In this document: positions 1-9,513 of the stretch, piece by piece | How the letters are laid out: the number at the start of each line of letters is the position of its first letter | Numbering within the stretch: position 1 is the first letter of the stretch | Source of the DNA: an uncultured Prochlorococcus sp. | Lineage (GTDB): Bacteria > Cyanobacteriota > Cyanobacteriia > PCC-6307 > Cyanobiaceae | Assembly: GCA_902628235.1 (NCBI GenBank) | Contig: CACOMD010000001.1 | Coordinates: forward strand, 124,001 to 188,000 | Length of the DNA: 64,000 nt | Direction of reading: 5' to 3' | Notes under the pieces: generated by a model | Told to the model about the DNA's origin: nothing | The model's database searches: none | What the model saw: the letters and a program-made list of their open reading frames with translations, nothing else | Position numbers and translations under genes: made by a program

Positions 1-81
1 CGAGTCTTGATTCGAAGCTTTCTCAAGAAACTCAACAAACTGTTTTTGCTTATCAGAAAGTTCATTATCAGGTTTATCCAT
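1..81 (-). CDS. Hypothetical protein, N-terminal fragment cut by window edge
   Basis: Reverse strand reads MDKPDNELSDKQKQFVEFLEKASNQDS..., open to base 1. Confidence 0.5.
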   Translation of the reverse strand, partial: MDKPDNELSDKQKQFVEFLEKASNQDS

Positions 82-153
82 TACATTACTTTATTTATTG
101 AACTATCAGCATAGTTTTAGTTTGGCATGATGTGAAGGAAATTTTTAACAACC

Positions 154-531
154 TTATGCAGAATATGTACCATCAGTTTCTCTTCTAGCTTTAGCTAATA
201 TAATTTCATCAACAACTTTTTCAATCATATATGCAGTTTTTATACCATAGCATTCCTGGTTAAGACTATTTTTGAAATCACTTTGGGAAACGTAACTATA
301 TTCACAACATTCACATTTCAAATCTATTTTTTTACCCTTATATATTTCAAGTGCCCTTTCAAAAACCCATCTCTGAAAAATAATATTTTCCCATTTATCA
401 AAATCAGACCAGACTTCAAAATCATTTTCAAAAGTAGAACTTAAATCATCCACCTCATTAAGAGAGGCTAAGAGAGAATCTTTTCTTGGATTCTGTTTTT
501 TGCCAATTAATTTTATGGAATCCTGAATCAT
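154..531 (-). CDS. Hypothetical protein
   Basis: 125-aa ORF, no overlapping alternative. Confidence 0.6.
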   Translation of the reverse strand: MIQDSIKLIGKKQNPRKDSLLASLNEVDDLSSTFENDFEVWSDFDKWENIIFQRWVFERALEIYKGKKIDLKCECCEYSYVSQSDFKNSLNQECYGIKTAYMIEKVVDEIILAKARRETDGTYSA

Positions 532-573
532 TAGATCAAAATCTTTAATTTAGTTTCAAGAAAATAAAAAAAT

Positions 574-786
574 TTAGCAGCATGAGCAATTAATTTCCGA
601 TTCAGGATGAGCAGAGATTAATGCATCTGCGATATCTCTTAGCATATCCGCTACATATTCAGGTGGACATTGAAACTCATTAATTAAGTGGACACTTTGC
701 TTTGCCATTTCAGTATATGCAGGAAGTATTTGATTATCGATCTGTTCTTGAGTTGGTTCCCATTTTGCTTTACGAGTGTTAGTCAT
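574..786 (-). CDS. Small hypothetical protein with C-terminal CSCC
   Basis: 70-aa ORF; shares a '..MLRDIADAL' type motif with the ORF at 9023-9148. Confidence 0.6.
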   Translation of the reverse strand: MTNTRKAKWEPTQEQIDNQILPAYTEMAKQSVHLINEFQCPPEYVADMLRDIADALISAHPESEINCSCC

Positions 787-981
787 TTAATTATTGAATA
801 TTTATCACAATACTTTAATCATAAATAATAACTACATAAAATAAGCATTTTAAAAATGAATTGGAAAATATATAAAGTTACAAACCTTAGAAAAAGTTTC
901 CTTAATAGAAATAAATTTTTTGATATTCTCTGAAATAAATTAAGCAGTACTCTCTAATCCTCCAACAGAAAGGTCTTTGAT

Positions 982-1332
982 GTAAATCAGCATAAACACT
1001 GATTTACTAAATAATATGCAAAGTATTAAATTGTATTCATTGAGTTGGAGGCAATCTTTTTATGATTGAAAGTCCGCCTGAAATTTAGTGTATTCCCGAG
1101 AAAGGGAATATCTTGATAACTAAAGTTCATCAATTAGTCTGATAAGACTTCGTTTTATAATTACTAACGATATCAGGACAAAATACAATCGAGATTTTCC
1201 CTATGAACTTGCTTTTAAAGATCATGATTAAGTGAACTTTAAAAAGAAAAAGCAACGCTTTTAATAAGCAAATACTATTTCAAATTGATTCTAAAGAAGA
1301 GGACTGATAAAATCAGTTCTCTTTTTTTTTTT
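982..1332 (+). ncRNA. Candidate structured non-coding RNA ending in an intrinsic terminator (5' end uncertain)
   Basis: No long ORF. Perfect stems: GTAAATCAG/CTGATTTAC (982-1007), TATTCCC/GGGAATA (1091-1110), AGTCT/AGACT (1136-1149), long-range AAGTTCAT/ATGAACTT (about 1124-1131 with 1203-1210), AAAAGC/GCTTTT (about 1247-1261), then a terminator. Confidence 0.5.
1303..1332 (+). terminator. Rho-independent terminator
   Basis: AGAGGACTGATAAAATCAGTTCTCT followed by an uninterrupted T tract; no T tract on the other strand. Confidence 0.8.
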
Positions 1333-1400
1333 AAAGTAAAATGTTATTTCTTCAAATTTTAATGATATAAAAATTTATATTTTTCTAACAATCTGCAAAA

Positions 1401-2588
1401 TTATGTTTTTGTCATTACTCTATTAATTTCCCAACAACTTATATCGAAACTACAATATTTATTTAAAGCTTTTTCAGCTAGACATTTACCTATTAGTGGT
1501 GCAAATTTGAATGATTGACCTGAACCTCCTGAAAAAACAGTAATATTTGGCTTAGGTTTATCAAGAATAAAATTCACATCGCTAGTCATTGTATAGGGGC
1601 TTACAAAAGTTTCATCACAGGCTATTACGCCATTTATATTATTTAAAATAAAATCATCCAGCATTTGTTTCAAAGGATCCATAAAAGGATTTTCCATTGA
1701 CTTGTTATCTATTCCAATAATATTTGGTGGGGCCCAGTCTATTCCAACTTTTATTCTTGGGATATCATTTTTATTTCTACTTAATACAGGGAAGCCGTAA
1801 TATAGTCCGCCATCATCATTCTTTGATTTTTGAAAACAAAACCATTGAGGATAACTATTTATAAATTTTTCTTCAACCAAATAATGAGCCCAAAGCATTG
1901 GCCATATTTTAATGTCAAGCTTTAATCCTATATTTTCCAATAGCTCGTTGGTCCACATACCAGAAGCTACAATTAATTGTTCAAAAGCAACAGAATTATT
2001 TTCAATAATTTCAAGTTGATTATCTTTTTCATTAATTTTTTTTATTCTGCAATCTTCAAATATTTGATTACCATTTCTTTTTATAATTTGTATCCAATTA
2101 TCGATAGCTTTATCACTTAGAATTGCACCTGCGCTTGGTTCAAATAGACCTACAAAATGGTCTTTAGGTTTAATAGGAAATCTTTTTGAGATCTTTTCTG
2201 AAGAGAGAAACTCATATGGAATGTTCTGTTCATCCATGACTTTTTGAGCTCCAGGAATAGAACCTTCAATGGTTTCTTCATCCCAAGATTCCCCATAAAA
2301 CAATAAACCATGCTCCTTCCTGAGAGGTTTATTTGATAATGATTCTTGCTTTGACCATAATTTATTTGATTCTTTTGCAAGTTTACAAAGAACAGGATCT
2401 GAGTACATTTCTCTATACATTCTTGACTCACCGAAACTACTTCCATTAGCGTTAGCAAGTTTTTGAGCTTCAAATAAAGCAATATTTTTTATTCCCATTT
2501 CACTTAGTGCGGCTGCAGCACTGAGGCCAGCCATCCCACCACCAATAATTGCTATATCTACATGTTTTGGAATACTAAGATTATTCAT
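1401..2588 (-). CDS. FAD-dependent amine/amino-acid oxidase, monomeric sarcosine oxidase/N-methyltryptophan oxidase-like (DAO superfamily)
   Basis: N-terminal GGGMAGLSAA Rossmann motif; GSSFGESRMYREMYSDPVLCKLAKESNKLW; C-terminal YTMTSDVNFILD and FSGGSGQSFKFAPLIGK. Confidence 0.8.
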   Translation of the reverse strand: MNNLSIPKHVDIAIIGGGMAGLSAAAALSEMGIKNIALFEAQKLANANGSSFGESRMYREMYSDPVLCKLAKESNKLWSKQESLSNKPLRKEHGLLFYGESWDEETIEGSIPGAQKVMDEQNIPYEFLSSEKISKRFPIKPKDHFVGLFEPSAGAILSDKAIDNWIQIIKRNGNQIFEDCRIKKINEKDNQLEIIENNSVAFEQLIVASGMWTNELLENIGLKLDIKIWPMLWAHYLVEEKFINSYPQWFCFQKSKNDDGGLYYGFPVLSRNKNDIPRIKVGIDWAPPNIIGIDNKSMENPFMDPLKQMLDDFILNNINGVIACDETFVSPYTMTSDVNFILDKPKPNITVFSGGSGQSFKFAPLIGKCLAEKALNKYCSFDISCWEINRVMTKT

Positions 2589-3637
2589 TAATTGAAAAAT
2601 GACTTACCTATTATTTCTTGTCTATCATTTTGCATTAGACTTAAAATTTCTTTAGATTCTAAACCACTTTGTTCAAGAGATAAATAGGTAAAACATTTCT
2701 TTCTAACTTCCTCTTGCACGAAATTATAAACTTTTTCAGGAGAGGTTCTAGTCCATGCATCAGGGGCATATTTCTCAATAGAGTCAGCAATTACTGCACC
2801 TGCATTAACAAGTGGATCAGGAATTATAACAACATTTGAATCTGTAAGTTTTGCAGGAATTACATCATTACTAAAAGGTCCATTAGCGGCTGAAATAATC
2901 GCTTTGGTTTTAAGAAGGAATTGAGCAATATTTGTACTTATAAGACCTGAAATAGAGCATGGAAATATTACATCAAAATTCTTTCGATACCAATTCTTAT
3001 CATTTCCAAGTGATATTACTCCAGGTATATTTGTCCTTTCAGTATCAATATCAACTACAAAAGTTTTTATTTTTCTTTTAACAAGTTCTGAAGCAACAAT
3101 TCGTCCAACCGATCCGCATCCATGAACCAGAACTCCATCGGTGAAATCTTGCGAAAAACATTTTTGAAATGCTTCAAACGCTCCAATAACACCCATACCA
3201 GTTGCTGTACTCGCATCAACCCTACTATTAATAGCTGCTAAAACATGAGGAGTTAGTTTAAATAATTTCTCCATATCATTTATATTCGTATTCAAATCAC
3301 ATCCTGTAATCATCTTCCCCTGAAGATTTTCAAGAAGTTTAGATGTTATAGATATAAGTTTATCTTTGACGGAAGAAATATCCGCAGATCTAGCAACAAC
3401 TTTTCCACCCGAAAAACCAGTAGCGTAAATGCTATGCTTACTCTTCATGAGATTTGCTAATTTAAAACCATCCTGGATACATTCCATATCTGTTTCATAA
3501 TTAAGAAGTCTTAATCCTCCATTAGCCGGATGATCTTCAAGATTATTTTCTGCCACTATAAAAATAGATAATTCCTCACTGATATATTCGGCAAGTATAC
3601 CAACTTCACTTTTCTGTTGAGTCTGTAAATTAACCAT
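2588..3637 (-). CDS. Glu/Leu/Phe/Val-type dehydrogenase-like protein
   Basis: Lys motif ATGFSGGKVVAR, Rossmann VHGCGSVGRIVASEL, AANGP/NAGAVI. Start placed at internal ATG 3637 because it overlaps the upstream stop (TAATG); the track start at 3685 is less likely. Confidence 0.75.
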   Translation of the reverse strand: MVNLQTQQKSEVGILAEYISEELSIFIVAENNLEDHPANGGLRLLNYETDMECIQDGFKLANLMKSKHSIYATGFSGGKVVARSADISSVKDKLISITSKLLENLQGKMITGCDLNTNINDMEKLFKLTPHVLAAINSRVDASTATGMGVIGAFEAFQKCFSQDFTDGVLVHGCGSVGRIVASELVKRKIKTFVVDIDTERTNIPGVISLGNDKNWYRKNFDVIFPCSISGLISTNIAQFLLKTKAIISAANGPFSNDVIPAKLTDSNVVIIPDPLVNAGAVIADSIEKYAPDAWTRTSPEKVYNFVQEEVRKKCFTYLSLEQSGLESKEILSLMQNDRQEIIGKSFFN

Positions 3638-4689
3638 TAAACTCTCTCCATCATTAGGTGATGTTCTACATAATCGAGACTCCAATTTTCAGGATCGTTA
3701 CTAATTCTTTTTGTTAAGCGATGAAAAAGTGTATCAACTGGATTTAAGTTTGTATGACTATTTTTATCCAAAGCAGAAACAAAGCTATGCCTACTCCAGC
3801 TTCTTATCGTTTCCATTAATCCAATTGCGAACTCTTCCGTATTTTTATTTTCTTTCCACTTTTTCTTATATGGGCAATCTACATATACGGTTCTTTCCTT
3901 AATTAGTCTTAAACCTTTTTTATATGCTGAAGAATCCTTATTAATTAAAGGTGAAATAAATTCTTCTGGAGACTTATAAAAATTCTGGATGGTACCTTTT
4001 TGATACTCAGCTTCTGTAATGAGTTTTTCTTCTAATAACTCTTTCCAAATAGAATGAATTTCATCATGAACATTCACTGTCTTACCACCATTATTTCCTA
4101 AATATCTATTTTCATTATCTCTAGATAAATTAACTGTAAGTAGTTTGCCACCAATTTTAAGCTCTTTACTTCTAATATCTAGGATTTGATTCCAGTCAAA
4201 TAATGCTTGCTTCAAAAAATCATTTCTTGCTGTTTGATTACTTGAAGCAAGTACATGCGTATGATCATTAAGATTTTCAACCTTTTTATTAAGCCAATGC
4301 ATAGCAGTAGCTGAGAATCCAAAATCTATAAATTCAGAAGGAACAAGCTGATCATAAAAACTACCTGCACATAAAAAAGTCTTTACTAATTTATTATTAT
4401 TAGATTGGATTGATAAATTATTAATTAAAGCCTGATTATCATTTGAATAAAGATCATTTCCTATCAAAGTAATCTCAGTAGATTTATTATTTTCTTGTAT
4501 ATTATTTATTATCTTCCCCCAAAATTCAGAAGCCGTGCCACCATCGGCAGCGCCATAATCCATTAAAAATACATTTTCACTTATATCTATATCAGAAATA
4601 CATTCTGCACCCCAGTCACTTGCAAGATCAATACAGAGCTTAGCACCAGCTGTCTGCTCGCTGTAGCCCTTGGTCATTGCTATAGCCAT
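3637..4689 (-). CDS. SABATH-like SAM-dependent carboxyl methyltransferase
   Basis: LMDYGAADGGTASEFW SAM motif, FGFSATAMHWLNKK motif, overall length and layout of the SABATH family. Confidence 0.75.
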   Translation of the reverse strand: MAIAMTKGYSEQTAGAKLCIDLASDWGAECISDIDISENVFLMDYGAADGGTASEFWGKIINNIQENNKSTEITLIGNDLYSNDNQALINNLSIQSNNNKLVKTFLCAGSFYDQLVPSEFIDFGFSATAMHWLNKKVENLNDHTHVLASSNQTARNDFLKQALFDWNQILDIRSKELKIGGKLLTVNLSRDNENRYLGNNGGKTVNVHDEIHSIWKELLEEKLITEAEYQKGTIQNFYKSPEEFISPLINKDSSAYKKGLRLIKERTVYVDCPYKKKWKENKNTEEFAIGLMETIRSWSRHSFVSALDKNSHTNLNPVDTLFHRLTKRISNDPENWSLDYVEHHLMMERV

Positions 4690-4857
4690 AAAATATTAAG
4701 AAATTATTAAGACAGCTCAATCCTACATGGTTAATTTTGTTTCTGCGGTTATTTTCTAAAATGACGTTTAATAAGGCACATTTAATTAGATCATATTCTC
4801 ATATTATTTCCTATGAAAAAATTTTTTGAATTTCAAGTTTGCTGGAACAACAAAAAT

Positions 4858-5010
4858 TTACCAATCAGGATATTTAAAATCATCGCCAATAGGCTCTTCG
4901 TAGAAATCGCCTGATTTAAGCCCTTTTTTGTAGATATTTATCGCTTTTTGATAAGTTGCGACTGAAGGGATTATATCTCCTACATATACTGGGTTATCAT
5001 TGATATTCAT
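4858..5010 (-). CDS. Small hypothetical protein
   Basis: Read from sequence: MNINDNPVYVGDIIPSVATYQKAINIYKKGLKSGDFYEEPIGDDFKYPDW*. Confidence 0.6.
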   Translation of the reverse strand: MNINDNPVYVGDIIPSVATYQKAINIYKKGLKSGDFYEEPIGDDFKYPDW

Positions 5011-5123
5011 CAGTATAAAATTCAATTTAAGTTTTTAACATTTTAAAGCCTAAATTCACAGTTGCGGTTTTTTTATTTATCAAAAAATTATTTTTCTTAA
5101 GATTAGTTATTAATGGAAATAAT

Positions 5124-5339
5124 TTATTTACGAAGAGGTGATCCTCCTTTTCCAAAAAGTAATTTTAATATTTGTTTAAAAATACTCGAATCAATTTTCT
5201 CATAATTTTCATTTTTAGATAAATGTGAAAGATCCCTATAAAATTTTCTTGTCACTTTATCTTCTTCTTCTGAGGGCCAAAGTAATTCTGAACCTTCATC
5301 AAATTCTTCTTTATATCTTTCTTTAGACTTTCCCATCAT
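5124..5339 (-). CDS. Hypothetical protein
   Basis: 71-aa ORF. Confidence 0.55.
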   Translation of the reverse strand: MMGKSKERYKEEFDEGSELLWPSEEEDKVTRKFYRDLSHLSKNENYEKIDSSIFKQILKLLFGKGGSPLRK

Positions 5340-5392
5340 TTATTAATAAATTGATGTAGTTAAATAAATATAATACTACTTTCAAGTTTTTA

Positions 5393-5749
5393 TTAATTTA
5401 GTTTTACATTTCTTTTATTTTTTAATTTTCTTAGATTATCTGATAATGAGTATCCAAAATACATTGCAAAGTATCCAATCACTAAAAATAAACTTACCCT
5501 TAAAAAAAATAATGAATATAAACCTTTATTCAAAATATTTAATAAATCTAAAATCCATCCACTAAAAGTAGTTAGAGATCCACAAAAACTAAAGCAAAGA
5601 AATAATTTGATTTTTTTCGAAACATGAAGATTATTTATAAATCCAAAGATGAAGCATCCTAGAATATTTACAAAAAAAATATTGTTAATCTTCCACCGAA
5701 TTAAAGAACCTAAAATAGAACCTACTGAAATAACAAAAAGCTCAAACAT
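5393..5749 (-). CDS. crcB: CrcB/Fluc fluoride channel subunit
   Basis: FFVNILGCFIFGF and FCGSLTTFSGW signature; four TM segments. Confidence 0.8.
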   Translation of the reverse strand: MFELFVISVGSILGSLIRWKINNIFFVNILGCFIFGFINNLHVSKKIKLFLCFSFCGSLTTFSGWILDLLNILNKGLYSLFFLRVSLFLVIGYFAMYFGYSLSDNLRKLKNKRNVKLN

Positions 5750-6175
5750 CTAAAAATTAACCACTAATAATCCAAGAGAAATTGATAACAATCCTAAAAA
5801 TAAAGATAAAAAAATAATGATTAAAATATCTTTATATTTTCTTTTAATTGATAATTTGAATAAATCATTAATAAATGAGGAAAATGTACTTAAGCTTCCA
5901 GCAAATCCAAAAAGAAATAAAACAACTAATTCTCTATAAATTTTCATATCACTTTTATTATTTAATGATAATGAGGCACCCAAAATTACTGAAGCAATTA
6001 AATTTACCAGTAGCAATCTCCTACTCTTACTTAACTTTATTGAACAAAATTTAGTTATCAAGCAATATCTTAAATTTGCGCCTAGCAATGATCCAGTTGA
6101 AATTGCAGAAAAATCAATTAAAGGAGAAATATTCATTAATTTTTTAAATATTTTATGATTTAAAACTAAATTCAA
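5750..6175 (-). CDS. crcB: CrcB/Fluc fluoride channel subunit (paralog)
   Basis: GANLRYCL and FGFAGSLSTFSSFINDLF; stop TAG directly abuts the ATG of the next crcB. Confidence 0.78.
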   Translation of the reverse strand: MNLVLNHKIFKKLMNISPLIDFSAISTGSLLGANLRYCLITKFCSIKLSKSRRLLLVNLIASVILGASLSLNNKSDMKIYRELVVLFLFGFAGSLSTFSSFINDLFKLSIKRKYKDILIIIFLSLFLGLLSISLGLLVVNF

Positions 6176-6220
6176 TATTTTTGAAAATAATAATTTTTAT
6201 TATTTCTTGTAAATAACCAT

Positions 6221-6604
6221 TCATTTCTTATCAAACAGTTGAAAAAAATCATTTGAATTCATATCAGGATAACTTTTATCTTTAACAGCATTTATTGCTT
6301 TTGAATAATATCTATATTTCATTTGATAATCACATAACAAAATAACTATCCTCCAATATTTAATGAGAAATCTATGATTTATTTCTTTAAATTTATATAG
6401 GTCTCTTTCTTTTAGCTCAGATTTATTATTTAAATATTTTTTTTCTATCCAATTAAACATATCTTTAGCTTTACCATTAATTTTCCCATTTTTAATCCAT
6501 TTTTTAATATATAATTCATCTCCTTCTTCAACAATCAGGCATTTCTCAGGAGAGGGTAGGGAAAGTGTATGAAACTTCTCTATAAAATTTTCAATAAGCT
6601 TCAT
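6221..6604 (-). CDS. Hypothetical protein
   Basis: 127-aa ORF. Confidence 0.55.
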   Translation of the reverse strand: MKLIENFIEKFHTLSLPSPEKCLIVEEGDELYIKKWIKNGKINGKAKDMFNWIEKKYLNNKSELKERDLYKFKEINHRFLIKYWRIVILLCDYQMKYRYYSKAINAVKDKSYPDMNSNDFFQLFDKK

Positions 6605-6671
6605 ATCAATTATTATTTCTTTAATTTTACTTAAAATTTATGCAAAAATTGGATATTAAAATCAATACTTT

Positions 6672-7043
6672 CTATTGCGAATATATTATTAAAACTTCAT
6701 TTATAGGTAAGTTAGTTTTTATTAGCTTACTAAATACTGCCCATTCTTTTATTTCATCTTCTGAAAGTTTATAAAATCTTTTTGAAAAACATTTATTCAA
6801 CGCCTTTGGTTTAACTTTAAAAAGCTCCTCAATATCTTGGGCACTATAAATATCATTCAGATCACAAAAATTCCAATTTTGCTTTTCTTCATCGGGAAGT
6901 ATTTCATAAATTGATTCTGGTACTATTACTTCTTCAGTCCAATCTTCTGAATAAATTTTTTTATCAACTTTAAGTTGATCAGTCATTCTCCTATTAACTA
7001 ACTTCAGCCATTCGCAAAAATCTTTTATTTCAACTTCATTCAT
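6672..7043 (-). CDS. Hypothetical protein
   Basis: 123-aa ORF. Confidence 0.55.
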   Translation of the reverse strand: MNEVEIKDFCEWLKLVNRRMTDQLKVDKKIYSEDWTEEVIVPESIYEILPDEEKQNWNFCDLNDIYSAQDIEELFKVKPKALNKCFSKRFYKLSEDEIKEWAVFSKLIKTNLPINEVLIIYSQ

Positions 7044-7058
7044 CTTTATTATCGATTT

Positions 7059-7163
7059 TTAATCATTTTTTAAACCAACTCCAAGCCTCAAAGCGAGTGT
7101 CCCAGCAAAAATTACTATCAGTAAAGCAGTCGCCATCAGGATTAGTTGTTGAGAATTTTCCAT
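7059..7163 (-). CDS. 34-aa single-TM protein, possibly PsaM-like
   Basis: MENSQQLILMATALLIVIFAGTLALRLGVGLKND*; size and 'A.RLGV.L' end resemble PsaM, not certain. Confidence 0.5.
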   Translation of the reverse strand: MENSQQLILMATALLIVIFAGTLALRLGVGLKND

Positions 7164-7316
7164 TAAATTATTTTTATCTGATAAATAATATAACTTAAAT
7201 ATATTAGTAAGTATTTATAAAACTATTAAAAAGTAATATTTATGTCTCTTGCATTGTTATTAAATTATTAGATACAGATAAAAGTTGAGATATATTTATT
7301 ATGTTGTTTATATTCT

Positions 7317-8507
7317 TTGATGAATATAGTTTTATTACTAATTTCAATCTTAACTTTTGTACTAGGTATTAGTTGTCTTTTAATAGAAATTTATATCTTT
7401 AAAAAAGCACCTTTTCTAGAAGTTAATTGTTCTAATAATCCAATCAATACAAGTCTTACAGTAATCATTCCTGCTTATAATGAAGAAATAAATATAATTA
7501 AATGCTTAAATTCATTAAATAAGATATCAAGACCTAGTATTCAATTTAAGATTTTAGTAGTGGATGACTCGAGCATTGATAAAACCCTTCAACAGTGTGA
7601 AAATTTCAAAAATCAAGTCTATAAGAATCCAGAAGAATTATTAATCATTTCATCTGGTCCAAGACCAACTGATAAAAAGTGGGTAGGAAAAAATTGGCCA
7701 TGTTATGTAGCTTCTAAAGAGATCAATTCTGAATGGGTACTATTTATTGATGCAGATGTTGTAGTTGGTGAAAATTGTATACGTAAAGCCTTAGCGAAAG
7801 CATCCAAAGACAATATAGATTTATTATCACTTGCACCAAAAGTAAACTGTAATTGTTTAGCAGAGTGGATGGTTCAACCCATAATGACTAGTTTATTAAT
7901 GATAGGTTTTCCAATCTCTGATACCAATGATAAGAGTAGTGATATCGCCTTCGCTGCAGGTCCTTTTATGCTTTTCAAAAGCGATTCATATAAATCCATT
8001 AAAGGACATGAAGGTACTCATGATGAGGTTGTTGAAGATCTTGCCTTAGCAAAAAAGATTAAAGATAGTAATTTAAAATTAAATTTTCTACTAGCAATTA
8101 ATGATATCTCTTTGAATATGTATAAAGATATCAATGCCTTAATCGAAGGATGGAGCAAAAATTGGTTTTTAGGTTTAGAAAAAAGTTTACTTAAGTCAAT
8201 ATCAGCATCTGTATTTGTTTTTTTAACTTATAGTATGCCATGGTTACTATTTGGGATATCAATTATTATTTCTTTAACAAATCAAACTACTAGTTTTTTA
8301 CCTGTAGGTTTTATTTCATTTCTATCAATATTTACTTACATATTCAAAAGGTATTGGTTAAAAGCTCAGTACAATATTTCAGAAAAATATTGGTTTTTAA
8401 GTGGTCTAGGTGGAATAATTGTAATTTATATAAGCTTACTTTCTATTTTTAAAACATATACAGGTAAAGGTTGGACTTGGAAGGGAAGAAATTTATCCAA
8501 TTCTTAG
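7317..8507 (+). CDS. Family 2 glycosyltransferase, membrane-associated
   Basis: VIIPAYNEE, VDDSS, FIDADV motifs plus C-terminal TM helices. Confidence 0.85.
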   Translation: MMNIVLLLISILTFVLGISCLLIEIYIFKKAPFLEVNCSNNPINTSLTVIIPAYNEEINIIKCLNSLNKISRPSIQFKILVVDDSSIDKTLQQCENFKNQVYKNPEELLIISSGPRPTDKKWVGKNWPCYVASKEINSEWVLFIDADVVVGENCIRKALAKASKDNIDLLSLAPKVNCNCLAEWMVQPIMTSLLMIGFPISDTNDKSSDIAFAAGPFMLFKSDSYKSIKGHEGTHDEVVEDLALAKKIKDSNLKLNFLLAINDISLNMYKDINALIEGWSKNWFLGLEKSLLKSISASVFVFLTYSMPWLLFGISIIISLTNQTTSFLPVGFISFLSIFTYIFKRYWLKAQYNISEKYWFLSGLGGIIVIYISLLSIFKTYTGKGWTWKGRNLSNS

Positions 8508-8588
8508 CAATCAATCTAAAATAAACATTTAATTTTAAAAATAATCAAAGATTTCTTGCTAACTATTAATTAGAGCATTAATTATTTA

Positions 8589-8759
8589 TGAAATTGAAAA
8601 AATTGTATTTTAATAATCAAATATTTGAAAACAGGTCAGTTTTTATTTCTTTATTTGCAATTTCAGCTTTAGTATTTTTTTCAGTAAAACTATTTTTTAA
8701 TATGTACCTTAACAATCCTAATTTTCATATGTTTATTCAAAGCAAAGGTATTTTTCTTT
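8589..8759 (+). CDS. Small membrane protein
   Basis: MKLKKLYFNNQIFENRSVFISLFAISALVFFSVKLFFNMYLNNPNFHMFIQSKGIFL*. Confidence 0.4.
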
Positions 8760-9022
8760 AATCTCGATTTTACGAATTTTATAGGGTATTAGATTTATTT
8801 ACCTTATAAATAAATTTATTTTTATAAAGTATTCTTGTTGTCCAAAATATTTTCTGAGAAAAATCTATCTTTCCTAGAATTTGCTTCTATAAAAACTTAT
8901 TTGATTAGATTAGTTCATAATTAAATATTCTAAAGATAGTTATTAGGATTTTCTATGATAGAAAGCTCCATATATTTCATATAAACCTTGAAAAAACAAA
9001 ATAAAGGAATCTTAACTTGCTT

Positions 9023-9148
9023 TTATCCCTCTAATCTATCTGCGTAATCTCTTAATATCTCTGCCATAATTTCAGGTTTAATTTCTTCCTGATATTTTTT
9101 ACATAATTCAAAAAACTGATCTAAAAAATCTTTCATTGGTGATGACAT
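9023..9148 (-). CDS. 41-aa hypothetical protein
   Basis: MSSPMKDFLDQFFELCKKYQEEIKPEIMAEILRDYADRLEG*. Confidence 0.5.
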   Translation of the reverse strand: MSSPMKDFLDQFFELCKKYQEEIKPEIMAEILRDYADRLEG

Positions 9149-9223
9149 AAATTAAGTTTAAATTACTAATATTATCAAGAATCTATTTAATAAAAATTTT
9201 ATTAACATTTCTTGTGAATTATC

Positions 9224-9475
9224 TTGCTTATTTATAAGTTATGTTTAAGAAGTAAAATTAACATGCCAAAGATTTTTAAAAAGAATAAGTTTGCTTTATT
9301 AGGAGCAAATATTATTAGTATTGCAATTTGGATATTTATATCATCATTTGTGATTCAATTAATAACATATGAAGACGCGCCTTTCTATATATATAAATTA
9401 GGGGAATTATTTAAGTATCTACCACCAATTTGGCTAACTTATTATTTATGGATAGTAAGAAAAGGATTTAATTAG
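9224..9475 (+). CDS. Hypothetical membrane protein
   Basis: 83-aa ORF with TM segments; start may be the internal ATG (MPKIFKK...). Confidence 0.5.
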   Translation: MLIYKLCLRSKINMPKIFKKNKFALLGANIISIAIWIFISSFVIQLITYEDAPFYIYKLGELFKYLPPIWLTYYLWIVRKGFN

Positions 9476-9513
9476 TGTACAAAATTTATATTTAATAAAT
9501 CTTAAAAAGTAAA

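Noticed and set aside
1040-1333. tmRNA / RNase P RNA for the structured region
   Set aside because: 'GAAAGTCCGCC' only superficially resembles the RNase P GGAAAGUCC element; no tmRNA tag ORF or tRNA-like ends seen.
2150-2482. 110-aa minus-strand ORF
   Set aside because: Alternative frame of the FAD oxidase gene.
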